64,000 bases of DNA from Effusibacillus pohliae DSM 22757 (GTDB lineage Bacteria; Bacillota; Bacilli; Tumebacillales; Effusibacillaceae), in contig NZ_AQXL01000131.1 of the NCBI RefSeq assembly GCF_000376225.1, positions 48,649 through 112,648 on the forward strand. The letters are read 5' to 3'. The position numbers and the translations under genes are program-made. Position 1 is the first letter of the stretch; every line of letters starts with the position of its first letter. The notes beneath the pieces were generated by a model, which was not told the DNA's origin, searched no databases, and saw only the letters and a program-made list of their open reading frames with translations. This document shows positions 18,501 through 29,917 of this stretch, piece after piece.

Positions 18501-19424
18501 TCACTTTTGAGGAGCGTCAGTAAACAGGGCCGTCACAAACTGCTGCGGGTCGAACGCCTGCAGGTCGTCGATTTTTTCACCGAGGCCGACGAACTTGACC
18601 GGGATCTCCAGCTGATCGCGGATCGCGATCACGATGCCGCCTTTCGCCGTGCCGTCCAGCTTCGTCAGCACCAGCCCGGTGACGCCGGTCGCTTCACCGA
18701 AAATTTTCGCCTGCTGCAACGCATTCTGGCCGGTGGTCGCGTCCAGCACCAGCAGCACTTCGTGCGGCGCATCGGGAACTTCCCGTTTCAACACCCGGTA
18801 GACTTTGTTCAACTCGTCCATCAGGTTGGTCTTGTTGTGCAATCGGCCCGCCGTATCGACGATCAGCGCATCCGCCTTGCGCGCCTTCGCCGCTTGCACG
18901 CCGTCGAATACGACAGCAGCCGGATCGGCCCCCTGCTGGTGCTTGATCACATCGACACCGACGCGCTGTCCCCAGACTTCAAGCTGTTCGATCGCGGCCG
19001 CCCGGAACGTGTCGCCGGCAGCCAGAATCACTTTTTTTCCTTCCTGTTTCAGCTTGTGCGCCAGCTTGCCGATCGTCGTGGTTTTGCCGACACCGTTGAC
19101 GCCGACAATCATGATCACCGTCAAGCCGGCGGGATTCAGGTTCAGCCCGACCGTCTCAGTGCCCATCAGCTCCACCAGTTTTTCCTGCAAAACGGGCTTT
19201 AACTCCGCTGCATCCTCGAGCTTGCGCCGCTTCGCTTCCACCCGCAGCTGCTCCATCAGCTTGATCGCCGTATTGACGCCGACGTCCGCCATGATCAACT
19301 GTTCTTCCAGTTCCTCGTAGAACTCCTCGTCGATCTTGCGGCGGCTGAAGACGGCCGTCATTTTGTCGAGAAACGAATCCCGCGTCTTGCTCAGCCCTTC
19401 TTTAAACTTGCTGAAAAATCCCAT
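18501..19424 (-). CDS. ftsY: SRP receptor FtsY
   Basis: A 307-residue SRP receptor GTPase without a long acidic A domain; residues 1-40 form a short amphipathic targeting region. The NG domain shows [26 protein letters not shown] and [10 protein letters not shown]. It forms the targeting heterodimer with Ffh. It follows smc, as in B. subtilis, but across a 326-base gap. Confidence 0.97.
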   Translation of the reverse strand: MGFFSKFKEGLSKTRDSFLDKMTAVFSRRKIDEEFYEELEEQLIMADVGVNTAIKLMEQLRVEAKRRKLEDAAELKPVLQEKLVELMGTETVGLNLNPAGLTVIMIVGVNGVGKTTTIGKLAHKLKQEGKKVILAAGDTFRAAAIEQLEVWGQRVGVDVIKHQQGADPAAVVFDGVQAAKARKADALIVDTAGRLHNKTNLMDELNKVYRVLKREVPDAPHEVLLVLDATTGQNALQQAKIFGEATGVTGLVLTKLDGTAKGGIVIAIRDQLEIPVKFVGLGEKIDDLQAFDPQQFVTALFTDAPQK

Positions 19425-19750
19425 CTTCCATCCCTACCTTCTTGCAAGCAATCGGAAGCGGACCCGAATCGATCAGGTCCGCCGGCCATCACTTGTTGGT
19501 GCAATTTCATTATAGCCGATTTTGCGGGTAAAAGCAGGCCGATTTTGCGGTGTGGCCTAGTTCTGCCTTGTGCAGCAGTGCGACAGTCCCTGCAGGGCAC
19601 GGTCCCCCCACGCAAGATGAACGTCTCGACGGGCCACCGGGATATCGTTTCGATGTCTCAAACATCGCCAGGCGTCCCCACTTGGCGTAGGCAGGTTGCG
19701 CCTGCAGAACAAGGTTGGCCCGCTACCATCCGCACCAGCGCTGCCGTTTT
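19425..19750. other. smc-ftsY intergenic region
   Basis: No coding signal was found. It holds a possible minus-strand -10 (TATAAT, 19509-19514) for ftsY with a poor -35, two direct copies of GCCGATTTTGCGG (near 19514 and 19537), and a short GATGT/ACATC hairpin. B. subtilis has smc and ftsY adjacent, so this gap is longer than usual. Confidence 0.4.
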
Positions 19751-22700
19751 TTACGCCGTTTGCACTACATCTTCCTCCACCAGCTTGACGGAGACGATCT
19801 TCGAGATGCCCGATTCCTGCATCGTCACGCCGTACAGCACGTCCGCATATTCCATCGTGCCTTTCCGGTGGGTGATGCAGATAAACTGCGTTTGCGACGA
19901 AAATTCCCGCATGTATTCAGCGAACCGGGCGACATTTGCCTCATCCAGCGCCGCCTCCACCTCATCCAGCACGCAAAATGGCACCGGCTTCACATGCAGG
20001 ATGGAAAACAAAAGCGCCATCGCCGTCAATGCCCGTTCTCCGCCCGACAACAGCCCCAGATTTTGCAGTTTTTTGCCGGGCGGTTGCGCCACGATGTCGA
20101 TGCCGGTGGTCAACAGGTTGTCTGGATCGACCAAAATCAGGTCGGCCCGCCCGCCGCCAAACAAACGGCTGAACACGAGATGGAACTGGCCGCGGATCGC
20201 CTCAAACGTCTCTTTGAAGCGCTTCGACATTTCCTGGTCGATCTCGGCGATCACGTCGTTCAGCTTATCGCGCGCTTCCAGTAGGTCATCGTGCTGGCTG
20301 GTCAGGAAGCCTAGCCGTTCCTGCATGCGCTCGTATTCTTCGATCGCTCCCAGGTTCACGTCGCCGAGCGATTCGATTTGCCTGCGCAAACTCGCCACCT
20401 GCTGCTGCGCGCCGGCGATGTCCTGCGGCACCGGATAGCGCTGTTTCGCCAGTTCGAACGAGATGTGGTAGTCGGTCGCAAGCCTGGTCAGCATATTGTT
20501 CAGTTCGACATCAAGCCGGTTGACTCTTACCTCCACCTGGTGCAGCTGGTTCTCCAAATTTTTCAGGACCAGCCGCGCTTCCCGCGCTTTGTGCTCCTCG
20601 TCGGCGATTCGCTTCTGCAGTTCCTGCTTCCGCGAAAGCTCTGCCTGCAGCGCCTGTTGCGCGTCCACCCGCCTCCGCTCCAAAAGCGACAACTGCGCCG
20701 CCGCTTCCTCCAGCTCCCGGCTGGTCTCCTTGATCCGCTCGCCGACCGTTTGCAGCTCGCCCTGCTTTGCCGCGAGCTCGGCCGCGACCACCGCCAGTTC
20801 CTTCTCCAGCCGGTCGACGTTCGCTTTCGTCGCAGCGATCTCCTGGTCGAGTGCGGCAAGCCGCACCTTCAGCTCGGTCACCTCTTCCGAGATGTCCGCC
20901 TGCACGCTCTGCTGCTCTTTCAGTTTCGCCTGCATCCCGTCTACCTTCGCCGACAGTTCCTTCACCTGCTCGTCCAGTCCAGCCAGCTCCGCCCGGGTGA
21001 CCTCTTCCTTTCGGTTCCACTCGGCCAGCTCTTTCTCGTACTGCTCCCGCTCCAGCAGCACCAGTTGCAGCCGCTCCTGCACCGCCTGCCGCTGCGCGCC
21101 CAGTTCTCGGATCTGTGCTTCGACCGAGTGGATCTGGGTCCGTTCCTGCTCGATTTGTTCAGCCAGCGTTTGCTGCTCTTGCTCCGCCTGGCGGGCGTTT
21201 GACTCAAACGCGTCCAGCTGCTGCTGCAGCTCGGACAGCTTGCCGTTCAGCGCTTTCAGCTTGTGCTCCAACTCCTCGATCTCGCGCTGGCGGCCCAGAA
21301 TGCTGGTGCCCTTTTTCTGCTGGCTTCCCCCGGTCATCGCGCCGCCCGGATTGACCACATCCCCGTCGAGCGTGACGATCCGCACCCGGTACTGCAGCAA
21401 GCGGGCCAACGCGTTGGCGTGGCCGATCGTTTTCGCGATCACCACCTGCCCCAGCAGGTATTCGGTGATCGGCCGGTATTTTTCGGCAAAATCGACCATC
21501 TCCGCAGCGATCCCCACATAGCCGGAATGCCCCTCGATCACCATCCGCTCGCTTCTACCGAGCAGGCGTCCCTTCATCACATCGAGCGGCAGAAAGGTGG
21601 CACGGCCGCCGCCGCTCGCCTTCAGGTACAGAATCGCCTCGCGTCCCGCTTTTTCCGTTTCGACGACGACGTTTTGCAAGGCGCCGCCGAGCGCCGTCTC
21701 AATCGCCGTTTCGTACTGGGCCGGCACATGAATCAACTCGGCGACAGCACCGCAGATCCCGTGGACGCGCCCTTTGCCGGCCGCTTGCAAAATCGACCGC
21801 ACCCCTTGCGAAAACCCGCCGTATTCCTGCTGCATGTCACACAGCAGTTCATAGCGGGACTGAAAAGACGCTTTTTCCGTCTGCAGTTGGCGCAGCGTGG
21901 CCAGCAGCCGCTCTTTCTCCGCCGTCCGGTTCGCCGTAAACCGGCGCAGTTCCTCCAGCCGCTTGAGCAGCGCCTGCTCCTGTTTGCGCATGTCCGCCAG
22001 CGTCAACTGCCCGGAAGCGAACGACTCATCCAACGCGCGGATGCGCTCCCGCAGTTCCGCCTCATCCTCCTGCAGCTTTTCGCTTCGCCGCTGCAAACCG
22101 CTTTTGTTCGTCTCGATGTGTTTCAGCTCGTTGCGTTTGCCGGCCGTTTCGTTCAGCAGTTCGATCAAGTCGGCTTTCAGCCGCTCCACTTCCGCTTCCA
22201 GTCGGGAGCGGTCGAGGAAGTCTTTGCTGACCGACAGTTTGGATTCCAGTTCACGTCGGGTTCCATCCCGCTTCGCAGCCAGCTCCGCAAGCTTTTCCTT
22301 TTCCTGCGCCACTTGCACCGTTTTGCTTTCCCGTTCGACAGCCAGCTTGGCGATCACCGCCTGCAGGTCATCGCGGCCGGTCAGCAGGTTGCGGTGGCGC
22401 TCCTGCAAGACCTCCCGCCGCCCTTCCGCTTTTTCATATTCGGCAACCACTTCGACATGCTGCCGGTTGCTCGCCTCCATCAGCTTGTCCAGCTGCTCCG
22501 CCTGCCAACGAGACTCCTCCAATTGGGATTCGAGACTCGCGACCAACGTCGACTGAGCCGCATGCTCGTCCTGCAACTGCATCTTTTTCGCCGTCTCCTG
22601 CTGCCACCGGTCGTGCAGTTCTTCGATGTCGTGCACGCACAGCGAAATTTCCAGATTTTGCATCTGTTCCTTCAATTGCTTGTACCGCTTGGCTGCTTCC

Positions 22701-23326
22701 GCCTGTTCAAACATCGGCCCGATCTGATTTTCCAATTCGCCGATAATATCGCCAATGCGGATCAGGTTTCCGGCCGTTTCCTCCAGCTTCTTCTCCGCTT
22801 CCCGTTTGCGCGCCTTGTATTTGACGATTCCCGCCGCTTCTTCAAAAATGCCGCGCCGGTCCTCCGCCTTGTTGGACAGAATCTCGTCGATCCGCCCTTG
22901 GCCGATGATCGAATACGCTTCTTTGCCGAGTCCGGTGTCCATGAACAGTTCCACGATATCTTTCAGCCTGCAGGGCTGCTTGTTGATGAAATATTCGCCT
23001 TCCCCCGACCGGTAGACCCGGCGCGTGACCGTCACCTCGTGGTAGTCCAGAGGGAGCGTATGGTCGCTGTTGTCCAGGGTGAGCGACACTTCGCAGTAAT
23101 TGACCGGTTTCCGGCTGTCGCTGCCGGCGAAGATGACGTCCTCCATTTTCGCCCCGCGCAGGCTTTTCGCGCTCTGCTCGCCCAACACCCAGCGGATCGC
23201 ATCGGAGATGTTGCTTTTCCCCGACCCGTTCGGTCCGACCACGGCTGTCACGCCCGGAACAAACTCCAATTCCGTCCGGTCGGCAAACGATTTGAAGCCG
23301 ACCAGTTCCATACGTTTCAGGTACAA
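19751..23326 (-). CDS. smc: Chromosome partition ATPase Smc
   Basis: Structural maintenance of chromosomes protein, 1191 residues. It has an N-terminal ATPase head ([11 protein letters not shown], Walker [10 protein letters not shown]), a long coiled coil from about 170, a hinge near 510-670, a second coiled coil, and a C-terminal head with signature [15 protein letters not shown] and Walker [17 protein letters not shown]. The TTG at 23326 gives [14 protein letters not shown], matching the family, with GGGAGGAG seven bases upstream. The ScpA/ScpB partners are outside the window. Confidence 0.98.
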   Translation of the reverse strand: MYLKRMELVGFKSFADRTELEFVPGVTAVVGPNGSGKSNISDAIRWVLGEQSAKSLRGAKMEDVIFAGSDSRKPVNYCEVSLTLDNSDHTLPLDYHEVTVTRRVYRSGEGEYFINKQPCRLKDIVELFMDTGLGKEAYSIIGQGRIDEILSNKAEDRRGIFEEAAGIVKYKARKREAEKKLEETAGNLIRIGDIIGELENQIGPMFEQAEAAKRYKQLKEQMQNLEISLCVHDIEELHDRWQQETAKKMQLQDEHAAQSTLVASLESQLEESRWQAEQLDKLMEASNRQHVEVVAEYEKAEGRREVLQERHRNLLTGRDDLQAVIAKLAVERESKTVQVAQEKEKLAELAAKRDGTRRELESKLSVSKDFLDRSRLEAEVERLKADLIELLNETAGKRNELKHIETNKSGLQRRSEKLQEDEAELRERIRALDESFASGQLTLADMRKQEQALLKRLEELRRFTANRTAEKERLLATLRQLQTEKASFQSRYELLCDMQQEYGGFSQGVRSILQAAGKGRVHGICGAVAELIHVPAQYETAIETALGGALQNVVVETEKAGREAILYLKASGGGRATFLPLDVMKGRLLGRSERMVIEGHSGYVGIAAEMVDFAEKYRPITEYLLGQVVIAKTIGHANALARLLQYRVRIVTLDGDVVNPGGAMTGGSQQKKGTSILGRQREIEELEHKLKALNGKLSELQQQLDAFESNARQAEQEQQTLAEQIEQERTQIHSVEAQIRELGAQRQAVQERLQLVLLEREQYEKELAEWNRKEEVTRAELAGLDEQVKELSAKVDGMQAKLKEQQSVQADISEEVTELKVRLAALDQEIAATKANVDRLEKELAVVAAELAAKQGELQTVGERIKETSRELEEAAAQLSLLERRRVDAQQALQAELSRKQELQKRIADEEHKAREARLVLKNLENQLHQVEVRVNRLDVELNNMLTRLATDYHISFELAKQRYPVPQDIAGAQQQVASLRRQIESLGDVNLGAIEEYERMQERLGFLTSQHDDLLEARDKLNDVIAEIDQEMSKRFKETFEAIRGQFHLVFSRLFGGGRADLILVDPDNLLTTGIDIVAQPPGKKLQNLGLLSGGERALTAMALLFSILHVKPVPFCVLDEVEAALDEANVARFAEYMREFSSQTQFICITHRKGTMEYADVLYGVTMQESGISKIVSVKLVEEDVVQTA

Positions 23327-23478
23327 ATCGAGTCTCCTCCCGTTCTTCCGGTTCATCCTCTAGCATAGCGGATTTGCCGGCAAATAGGAACTATGTCAAA
23401 TTAGCTTTTTTGCATGTGGCCGCCGGATCGTTTCGCCGGCGCTGTCAGATGTCAATCGGATTGAGAGGTCAAAATCGT

Positions 23479-24190
23479 ATGGGTTCCGATCAGCTCTCCA
23501 CCATTATCGAAACGGCGATGCCGATTCTGGATGCGTTGCACGACGGCCTGGTGATCATCGATGCGAACGGTTTCGTCCGCTATGTGAACGAGGCGAACGA
23601 ACGGATCACCGGCTTGAAGCGGGAAGAAGTCATGGGCCGCTACGTGACCGATGCGGTTCCTTATTCCCGCCTGCTGCAAACGCTCACCACCGGACAGGCG
23701 CAGACGGGAGTCCGCACCCGCGTTCGCGACCGGGAGGTGGTGTCGAACATCGTGCCGCTTACGATCGGGGGCCAATGTGCCGGCGCTCTGTCGGTCTTCC
23801 GCGATGTGACGGAGGTGCGTCGGCTGACGGAACAGCTTCAGGTGGCGACAGAAACGATCCGCACGATGCAGGTGCAAAGCCTGGAGCAGGCGGAGATTGT
23901 GGTGGGGCAGCACCCGCAAAGCCGCCATGTCTGGCGGCTGGCGAAAAAAGCGGCGTTGATCCCGTCGACCGTCCTGCTGACGGGGGAAAGCGGCACCGGC
24001 AAGGAAGTGCTGGCCCACTACATTCACGGGAACAGCGAACGGCGGGAGAAACCGTTTCTGGCGGTCAACTGCGCGGCGATCCCGGAATCGCTGCTGGAAA
24101 GCGAACTGTTCGGCTATGAAGAAGGGGCGTTCACCGGCGCCCGGAAAGGGGGCCGTCCCGGCTATTTTGAAATGGCGGAATGCGGGCAGC
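23479..24190 (+). pseudogene. Truncated sigma-54-dependent transcription activator
   Basis: Begins with a PAS domain ([20 protein letters not shown], then [15 protein letters not shown]) and enters an AAA+ domain with Walker [20 protein letters not shown] and the sigma-54-contact loop [12 protein letters not shown]. After GYFEMAEC the sequence no longer matches; Walker B, the sensor motifs and the DNA-binding domain are missing. It is a remnant that cannot activate transcription. It lies divergent from smc, with no obvious target gene beside it. Confidence 0.85.
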
Positions 24191-24282
24191 CGCAATTTTT
24201 ATCATCTGCAGGAAGCGGAACCGAACATTTTGCGCCACTTTACCGCCCGGCTGGAACCGGTGCGGCAAACGTAGGGGGGCAG
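24191..24282 (+). pseudogene. 3' remnant of an unidentified gene
   Basis: In a different frame from the sigma-54 activator fragment, [20 protein letters not shown] and EPVRQT read to a TAG just before a terminator. This looks like the C-terminal end of another protein, now joined to the activator fragment. I do not recognise the family. Confidence 0.3.
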
Positions 24283-24290
24283 GTGCGAAT

Positions 24291-24355
24291 AAAATAGCAC
24301 CGTTCGAAAACGGTGCTGTCTCCCAATCTGGAGCCGTTCCCCGGCAGGAACGGCT
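24291..24355. terminator. Paired bidirectional terminators
   Basis: AGCACCGTT-CGAA-AACGGTGCT (24296-24317), followed by ATTTTATT on the minus strand, and AGCCGTTCC/GGAACGGCT (24332-24355), followed by GTTTCATTT on the plus strand. They end the convergent remnant and the small minus-strand gene. Confidence 0.7.
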
Positions 24356-24358
24356 GTT

Positions 24359-24538
24359 TCATTTGCGGTTCGGCCGTTCTGTTTCGGGCTCGTCCCTGCC
24401 GAGTCCATAGTCGGGATGGACGGCCTGGTTCAGCAGTTCCAGCACCGGATCGACTTTCATGCGGGACATGTCCCAATCGAACATTGCATCCTGTTCGTCG
24501 TCTCCCCAAGGCCGTTTTTTCTCTCGACGCTCCGCCAT
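24359..24538 (-). CDS. Small acidic/charged hypothetical protein (59 aa)
   Basis: A short gene with a textbook ribosome-binding site (AAGGAGG, seven bases before ATG). It encodes 59 residues rich in charged amino acids, beginning MAERREKKRPWGDDEQDAMF and ending RDEPETERPNRK. No membrane segment or cysteine is present. It lies 31 bases downstream of rnc on the same strand and probably shares its transcript, ending at the hairpins at 24291-24355. Function unknown. Confidence 0.7.
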   Translation of the reverse strand: MAERREKKRPWGDDEQDAMFDWDMSRMKVDPVLELLNQAVHPDYGLGRDEPETERPNRK

Positions 24539-24569
24539 TTAACCGCCTCCTTGTTATCGCTTCCACATC

Positions 24570-25259
24570 TTAGCGTCCCAACATGGTCAGCGTTTCATGC
24601 GCCGCCCGCTGCTCCGCCTCTTTTTTCGAACGGCCGGTGCCGATGCCATAAGGAGTGTTGTTAATGAACACCTGCGACACGAATTCGCGGTTATGGGCGG
24701 GGCCGCGTTCTTCCAGGATGCGGTACGTCAGAGCGCCGAGATTTTCGCGCTGCACATGTTCCTGCAGCAGCGTCTTGAAATCAGAGAGCAACAGGCCGTG
24801 CACGTTTTCCAAGTCCGGAAACACATGCGTCTGCAAAAACGATCTCACCGCCTCCAGCCCCTGATCGAGATACAACGCTCCCATAAATGCTTCAAACACG
24901 TCCGCCAGCAGGGCCGGCCGTCTCCGGCCGCCGGACAATTCTTCCCCGCGTCCCAGCCGAATGTATTTGTTGAACTGCAGTTTCTCCGCAAACTTCACCA
25001 GTGACGGTTCGCAGACAATCGCCGCCCGCATCCGAGTCAGCTCCCCTTCAGGCAAAGTCGGATAGCGCGTATACAAAAATTCGCTGACCAACAGTTCGAG
25101 CACAGCGTCCCCCAGGAACTCCAGGCGTTCGTTGTCCTGTCCGTTCTCGCCGCGGTGCTCGTTCCGGTATGACGCATGGGTGAACGCCTGTTTCAGCAGA
25201 GAAAGATTGGTGAAACGGATTTGTAACGATTGCTGCAACATCTCAAATTTACCGGCCAC
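24570..25259 (-). CDS. rnc: Ribonuclease III
   Basis: Double-strand RNA endonuclease, 229 residues. The catalytic domain carries [14 protein letters not shown] and, about 70 residues later, [17 protein letters not shown]; the double-stranded RNA-binding domain ends [20 protein letters not shown]. It processes rRNA precursors and SRP RNA. The GTG at 25259 has GGGTGAG five bases upstream; an ATG six codons later is the alternative. Confidence 0.95.
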   Translation of the reverse strand: MAGKFEMLQQSLQIRFTNLSLLKQAFTHASYRNEHRGENGQDNERLEFLGDAVLELLVSEFLYTRYPTLPEGELTRMRAAIVCEPSLVKFAEKLQFNKYIRLGRGEELSGGRRRPALLADVFEAFMGALYLDQGLEAVRSFLQTHVFPDLENVHGLLLSDFKTLLQEHVQRENLGALTYRILEERGPAHNREFVSQVFINNTPYGIGTGRSKKEAEQRAAHETLTMLGR

Positions 25260-25288
25260 AGTTTCTCACCCGTTCTGTTCAGCATAAG

Positions 25289-25321
25289 ACCCCGGTGCGG
25301 GCTCCTTGCCGCACACCGGGG
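25289..25321 (-). terminator. Hairpin in the fabF-rnc gap
   Basis: CCCCGGTGCGG pairs with CCGCACACCGGGG with a two-base bulge. On the minus strand it is followed by TCTTATGC, a weak U-tract, so it may attenuate transcription from fabF into rnc. Confidence 0.35.
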
Positions 25322-25394
25322 CAGACCAATGTTATACAATATGCGACTAGGCCCCTCAATTGGAACCGCTTGCCATTGTAGCGGCACAGCGGTC

Positions 25395-25470
25395 ACTTTG
25401 CGGGGGTGTATTCCGGGGCCCCCGCAAAGTACTCGGAATTCACTGCGAAGCTCCGCATCACTTTGTGGGG
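25395..25470. repeat. Intergenic hairpin repeat, copy B (tandem, alternative pairing)
   Basis: ACTTTGCGGGGG pairs perfectly with CCCCCGCAAAGT (25395-25430). The latter arm can instead pair with ACTTTGTGGGG at 25460-25470. Two direct units TCACTTTGYGGGG flank the centre. Two mutually exclusive hairpins are therefore possible just past the fabF stop. Confidence 0.55.
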
Positions 25471-25475
25471 TATTC

Positions 25476-26720
25476 TCACCCTTCATATTTTCGCAAGAGG
25501 ATCGACGCATTATGCCCGCCGAAGCCGAACGAATTGGACATCACCACGTTCACCTTCGCCTTCCGCGCCTCGTTCGGGACATAGTCCAGATCGCAATCGG
25601 GATCCGGATTTTCCAGATTGATGGTCGGCGGCAAAATCTGCTCCTGCAGCGCTTTCACGCAAGCGATCGCCTCGACGCCGCCAGCCGCTCCCAGCAGGTG
25701 TCCGGTCATCGACTTGGTGGACGAGACGGCGAGTTTGTAGGCGTGTTCGCCAAACACTTTTTTGATTGCGATCGTTTCAAATTTGTCGTTGTAATCGGTC
25801 GAAGTCCCGTGTGCGTTGATATAATCCACTTCCTCCGGCCGGATCCCGGCGTCGAGCAGCGCTTCCCGCATCGCCCGGGCAGCGCCTTCCCCTTCCGGTG
25901 CCGGTTGCGTAATATGGTACGCATCCCCGCTCATGCCGTACCCGATGATCTCCGCGTAAATGGGCGCCCCCCGCCTTTTTGCATGTTCCAGTTCCTCGAG
26001 AATCAGGATGCCGGAACCTTCCCCCATGACGAACCCGTCGCGGTCCCGGTCAAACGGACGGCTCGCCTTTTCCGGCTGGTCGTTGAACTTGGTCGCCAGC
26101 GCTTTCGCCGCGGAAAATCCGGCCAGCGCCAACGGCAGAATGGTCGCTTCCGAACCACCGGTGATCATTACGTCAGCAGCGCCGCGTTCGATGATCTTGT
26201 AAGCGTCGCCGATCGCGTTGGTGCCGGTCGCGCAGGCGGAAATCGGCGAGGAGTTCGGCCCTTTTGCACCGAAGAAAATCGAAATCTGGCCGGTCGCCAT
26301 ATCCCCGATCATCATCGGAATAAAAAACGGCGAAACGCGGCGCGGCCCTTTTTCCAGCAGAATCTGATACTGCTCCATCAGCGTCTCCAGACCGCCGATG
26401 CCGGAACCGACGTAGACGCCGACGCGCTCCGCATTCTCTTCCGTGATCTGCAGTTTGCTGTCTTCCATCGCCATTTTGGCGGCCGCCACCGCGTACTGGG
26501 CGAACCGGTCCATGCGGCGGGCTTCTCTTTTGTCGATGTAGTCCTCAGGGTTGAAATCTTTCACTTCCGCCGCGATCTGACAGGGATATTCGGAAGCATC
26601 GAAGCGCGTGACTCGGCCGACGCCCGATTTTCCGGCAACAAGGCTCTCCCAGAAGGCGGAAACCGTATTTCCGACGGGAGAAATAACCCCCATTCCCGTC
26701 ACAACCACTCGTCTTCTCAT
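25476..26720 (-). CDS. fabF: 3-oxoacyl-ACP synthase II FabF
   Basis: Condensing enzyme that elongates acyl-ACP with malonyl-ACP. 414 residues with the active-site cysteine in [11 protein letters not shown] and histidines in [11 protein letters not shown] and [17 protein letters not shown]. The ATG at 26720 gives [17 protein letters not shown]. It lies 139 bases downstream of acpP, across two small hairpins. Confidence 0.97.
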   Translation of the reverse strand: MRRRVVVTGMGVISPVGNTVSAFWESLVAGKSGVGRVTRFDASEYPCQIAAEVKDFNPEDYIDKREARRMDRFAQYAVAAAKMAMEDSKLQITEENAERVGVYVGSGIGGLETLMEQYQILLEKGPRRVSPFFIPMMIGDMATGQISIFFGAKGPNSSPISACATGTNAIGDAYKIIERGAADVMITGGSEATILPLALAGFSAAKALATKFNDQPEKASRPFDRDRDGFVMGEGSGILILEELEHAKRRGAPIYAEIIGYGMSGDAYHITQPAPEGEGAARAMREALLDAGIRPEEVDYINAHGTSTDYNDKFETIAIKKVFGEHAYKLAVSSTKSMTGHLLGAAGGVEAIACVKALQEQILPPTINLENPDPDCDLDYVPNEARKAKVNVVMSNSFGFGGHNASILLRKYEG

Positions 26721-26778
26721 GTAGGAAATCACCCTACCTTTTCCAGATTGTATCGTCAAGTCCTCCCGCTGATGGAAA

Positions 26779-26835
26779 CCAAGAGGAACGTGCTGTTCTT
26801 GGCAAAGAGAGTCCCGAGGAAGCCCGCGGGACTCT
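26779..26835. other. Hairpins between acpP and fabF
   Basis: CCAAGA/TCTTGG (26779-26802) and AGAGTCCCG/CGGGACTCT (26808-26835). On the minus strand the second is followed by only CTTTG, so it is more likely an mRNA processing or attenuation site than a full terminator. It could lower fabF relative to the abundant acpP message. Confidence 0.4.
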
Positions 26836-26859
26836 GCGTTCAATGAGAACGGACCGGAG

Positions 26860-27093
26860 TTATGCCTTGTGGGACTCTATGTATTGTACCACTTCCCCAA
26901 CGGTGCTGATTTTCTCCGCGTCTTCGTCCGAAATCTCCAGGTCGAACTCATCTTCCAGTTCCATCACCAGTTCCACCACATCGAGCGAGTCTGCTCCCAA
27001 ATCTTCTTTGAAAGAAGCTTCCATGGTGACAGCCGATTCATCGACGCCCAAACGGTCAACAATGATTTTCTTGACTCGATCAAAAGTTGACAT
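26860..27093 (-). CDS. acpP: Acyl carrier protein
   Basis: A 77-residue acidic four-helix protein with the phosphopantetheine serine in [15 protein letters not shown]. It carries growing acyl chains. The ATG at 27093 has AGGAGG eight bases upstream; an in-frame GTG inside that site is rejected. Confidence 0.98.
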   Translation of the reverse strand: MSTFDRVKKIIVDRLGVDESAVTMEASFKEDLGADSLDVVELVMELEDEFDLEISDEDAEKISTVGEVVQYIESHKA

Positions 27094-27146
27094 GCCATTC
27101 ACCTCCTCCTCCGAGTATACACGATTCTTTTATGCAAGTCAGCTTC

Positions 27147-27887
27147 CTACATCACCATGCCGCCGTCGACCGTCAGAACCTGACCCGTGATGTACGATGC
27201 GTCGTCGGAAGCAAGGAACAGGACAGCCTTGGCGACGTCTTCCGGTTCCCCGAGGCGGCCGAGCGGAATCTGCTTTTGCAGCGACTGTTTGACCTCATCG
27301 TTCAGCACGTCCGTCATATCGGTCTGGATATAGCCGGGCGCGACCGCGTTGACGGTGATGTTGCGGGAAGCCAGTTCCCGGGCGTTCGATTTGGTAAGAC
27401 CAATGACGCCCGATTTTGCCGCCACATAGTTGGCCTGTCCCGGGTTGCCCATCAGCGCGACGACCGATGTGACGTTGATGATGCGCCCGTAGCGCTGTTT
27501 CATCATCACTTTCGCGGCCGCCTTGGTGCAGTTGAAGACGCCTTTCAGGTTGGTATCGATCACCGCGTCCCAGTCCTCTTCCTTCATCCGGATCAGCAGG
27601 TTGTCCCGCGTGATGCCGGCGTTGTTGACCAGGATATCGAGCCGGCCAAATGTTCCGGTGGCGGTGTCGACCATTTTTTCCGCCGCTTCCCGGTTCGCCA
27701 CATCGCCTTGCACGGCCACCGCTTCGCCGCCCCGATCCCGAATCCTGGCAACTACTTCTTCAGCGGCTGCCTGGTTTCCTGCATAGTTGACGACAACTTT
27801 TGCGCCGCGCTCCGCCAATGCGAGAGCGATCGCGCGGCCGATGCCGCGGGAGGCGCCGGTTACGAGCGCCACTTTGCCAGCCAGCAT
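27147..27887 (-). CDS. fabG: 3-oxoacyl-ACP reductase FabG
   Basis: NADPH-dependent short-chain dehydrogenase, 246 residues, with the [12 protein letters not shown] cofactor loop, NNAG, the catalytic serine region [10 protein letters not shown] and [10 protein letters not shown]. The ATG overlaps the fabD stop (TGATG). Confidence 0.97.
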   Translation of the reverse strand: MLAGKVALVTGASRGIGRAIALALAERGAKVVVNYAGNQAAAEEVVARIRDRGGEAVAVQGDVANREAAEKMVDTATGTFGRLDILVNNAGITRDNLLIRMKEEDWDAVIDTNLKGVFNCTKAAAKVMMKQRYGRIINVTSVVALMGNPGQANYVAAKSGVIGLTKSNARELASRNITVNAVAPGYIQTDMTDVLNDEVKQSLQKQIPLGRLGEPEDVAKAVLFLASDDASYITGQVLTVDGGMVM

Positions 27888-28828
27888 CAAACTTCCCCCC
27901 TTAACGCGGAAACCGTCTTCTCAAAAGTGGCCGGATCCTGCACCGACAGCGTCGGAATCCGCCGGTTCACTTTCTTGATCAGGCCGGACAGCACCTGACC
28001 GGGTCCGATTTCCACAAATGTGTCGATTCCATTGTCCAGCATAAACCTTACCGAATCGTCCCAGAGAACAGAAGAGGCTACCTGCTCATACAGCGCGCCG
28101 CGGATCTCGTCGGCCGACAACACCGGCTTTGCCGATACGTTCGCCACTACCGGAATCTGCGCGTCGCGCACGGTGACCTGTTGCAGGACGCCGACCAATT
28201 TTTCGGCGGCAGGCTGCATTAGGGAACAGTGGAAAGGCCCCGACACGATGAGCGGGATCACGCGCAGCCCTTTTTCCTCCAGCTGTTCGCCCGCTTTTGC
28301 CACCGCCTCCGCCTGCCCGGAGATCACAACCTGCCCGGGGCAGTTGATATTCGCCAGTTCGACGACGCCAACCGTTTGCGACACCTGCTCGCAGACCGCC
28401 TGTATGTCAGCCCGGTCACCGCCGATGATCGCCGACATCGCCCCGCGTCCGGCAGGAACCGCTTCGTCCATGAACTTGCCGCGGGCGTGCACCACTCGCA
28501 CCGCGTCGGCAAAATCGAGTGCACCCGCCACCACCAGCGCCGAATATTCGCCGAGCGAATGGCCGGCCACATAGGCGGGGGTAAACCCCTCTTTTGCGAA
28601 TACACGGTACAGCGCGATGCTGGTTGTCAAAATCGCCGGCTGCGTATAATAAGTGAGCCGCAACTTGTCCTCCGGCCCGTCAAAAATGATGTCGCTCAGG
28701 GAGAAACCGAGCGCCTCGTCCGCTTCCTGAAAAACGGCCCGCGCTTCCGGGTACGCATCGGCCATCGCCTTGCCCATGCCCACTGTCTGGGCCCCTTGCC
28801 CCGGAAAAACAAATGCCAGTTTCGCCAT
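27887..28828 (-). CDS. fabD: Malonyl-CoA:ACP transacylase FabD
   Basis: Loads malonyl onto ACP. 313 residues with [12 protein letters not shown] and the nucleophile [11 protein letters not shown]. The histidine of [10 protein letters not shown] completes the dyad. It lies between fabH and fabG on the FapR-controlled transcript. Confidence 0.97.
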   Translation of the reverse strand: MAKLAFVFPGQGAQTVGMGKAMADAYPEARAVFQEADEALGFSLSDIIFDGPEDKLRLTYYTQPAILTTSIALYRVFAKEGFTPAYVAGHSLGEYSALVVAGALDFADAVRVVHARGKFMDEAVPAGRGAMSAIIGGDRADIQAVCEQVSQTVGVVELANINCPGQVVISGQAEAVAKAGEQLEEKGLRVIPLIVSGPFHCSLMQPAAEKLVGVLQQVTVRDAQIPVVANVSAKPVLSADEIRGALYEQVASSVLWDDSVRFMLDNGIDTFVEIGPGQVLSGLIKKVNRRIPTLSVQDPATFEKTVSALRGEV

Positions 28829-28930
28829 ACCTCTGCCTCCTTAGCCTAACTCCACCGCAGTGAGACCTAACGCCGCAGCCGGTGGGGCCCCGAAATTGCC
28901 CGCCCAATTTGCGCACGGCGCCACAGCTGC

Positions 28931-29917
28931 TTACCAACGCAGGGCGGCCGCACCCCAGGTCAGGCCTGCCCCAAAACCGACCAGCAGCAACAGATCGCCT
29001 TCCTTGAACTTACCCATGCGGTGAGCCTCGTCGAGCGCAACCGGAATCGACGCGGACGACATGTTGCCGTATCGGTCCAGATTGACGACCACCTTGTCCT
29101 CCGGCAGCCCGAGCCGCTCCCGCGCATAGTCGATAATCCGGATGTTCGCCTGGTGCGGCACCAGGAAATCGACGTCTGTTTTTTCCAAACCGACTTTTCG
29201 CAGCACTTCCTCGGTTGCCGTATTCATCACGCGAACGGCAAACTTAAACACTTCTTTTCCATTCATCGCGATCGTATGCTGCCGGTTGAGCACCGACTCC
29301 TGAGTGGCCGGATTGCGGGAACCCCCGGCAGCCATCATCAGTTGCTCGCCGCCGCTCCCGTCAGCCCCCAGATCGAAACCGAGAAAGCCGCGGCCTTCCG
29401 GAACCGGCCCCAACACTACCGCACCGGCACCGTCTCCGAATAACACACACGTGTTGCGGTCCGTATAGTCGGTAATTTTGGACAGCGTGTCGACTCCGAT
29501 CACCAGCGCATATTTCGCCATGCCGCTTTGGATCATCGGGACGGCGCAGGCAAGCCCGTACAAAAATCCGCTGCAGCCGGCCGACAAGTCGAACGCGCCG
29601 GTTTTCTTGATGCCCAGACGCTCCTGCACCAGGCAGGCGGTCGCCGGAAACATATAATCGGGCGTCACCGTGGCACAGATCACCAGGCCGATGTCCTCGA
29701 CCGAGATGCCCGCATCAATGATCGCTTTGCGGGCCGCTTCCACCGACAGGTCGGAAGAAGCGGTCTGCGCGTCGGCGATACGCCGCTCCCGGATGCCGGT
29801 TCTGGATACGATCCATTCATCTGACGTATCGACCATTTTTTCCAGGTCGGCGTTCGTCAGCACCCGTTCCGGCAGCGCGGAACCGGTTCCCAAAACCCCT
29901 ACGTGCAATCGATTCAT
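28931..29917 (-). CDS. fabH: 3-oxoacyl-ACP synthase III FabH
   Basis: Initiates fatty acid synthesis from acyl-CoA; in Bacillales it usually prefers branched primers. 328 residues with cysteine in DLSAGCSGFLYGLA, histidine in VPHQANIRI and the asparagine loop near NLDRYGNMSSAS. Its ATG overlaps the plsX stop. B. subtilis keeps fabH elsewhere, so its place between plsX and fabD here differs. Confidence 0.96.
   Translation of the reverse strand: MNRLHVGVLGTGSALPERVLTNADLEKMVDTSDEWIVSRTGIRERRIADAQTASSDLSVEAARKAIIDAGISVEDIGLVICATVTPDYMFPATACLVQERLGIKKTGAFDLSAGCSGFLYGLACAVPMIQSGMAKYALVIGVDTLSKITDYTDRNTCVLFGDGAGAVVLGPVPEGRGFLGFDLGADGSGGEQLMMAAGGSRNPATQESVLNRQHTIAMNGKEVFKFAVRVMNTATEEVLRKVGLEKTDVDFLVPHQANIRIIDYARERLGLPEDKVVVNLDRYGNMSSASIPVALDEAHRMGKFKEGDLLLLVGFGAGLTWGAAALRW

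Noticed and set aside
21263..23368. A 701-codon plus-strand frame antisense to smc, and similar long frames opposite nirB, ureC and priA
   Set aside because: They are mirror frames of GC-rich coding DNA; no ribosome-binding site or family motif, and the minus-strand genes are certain.
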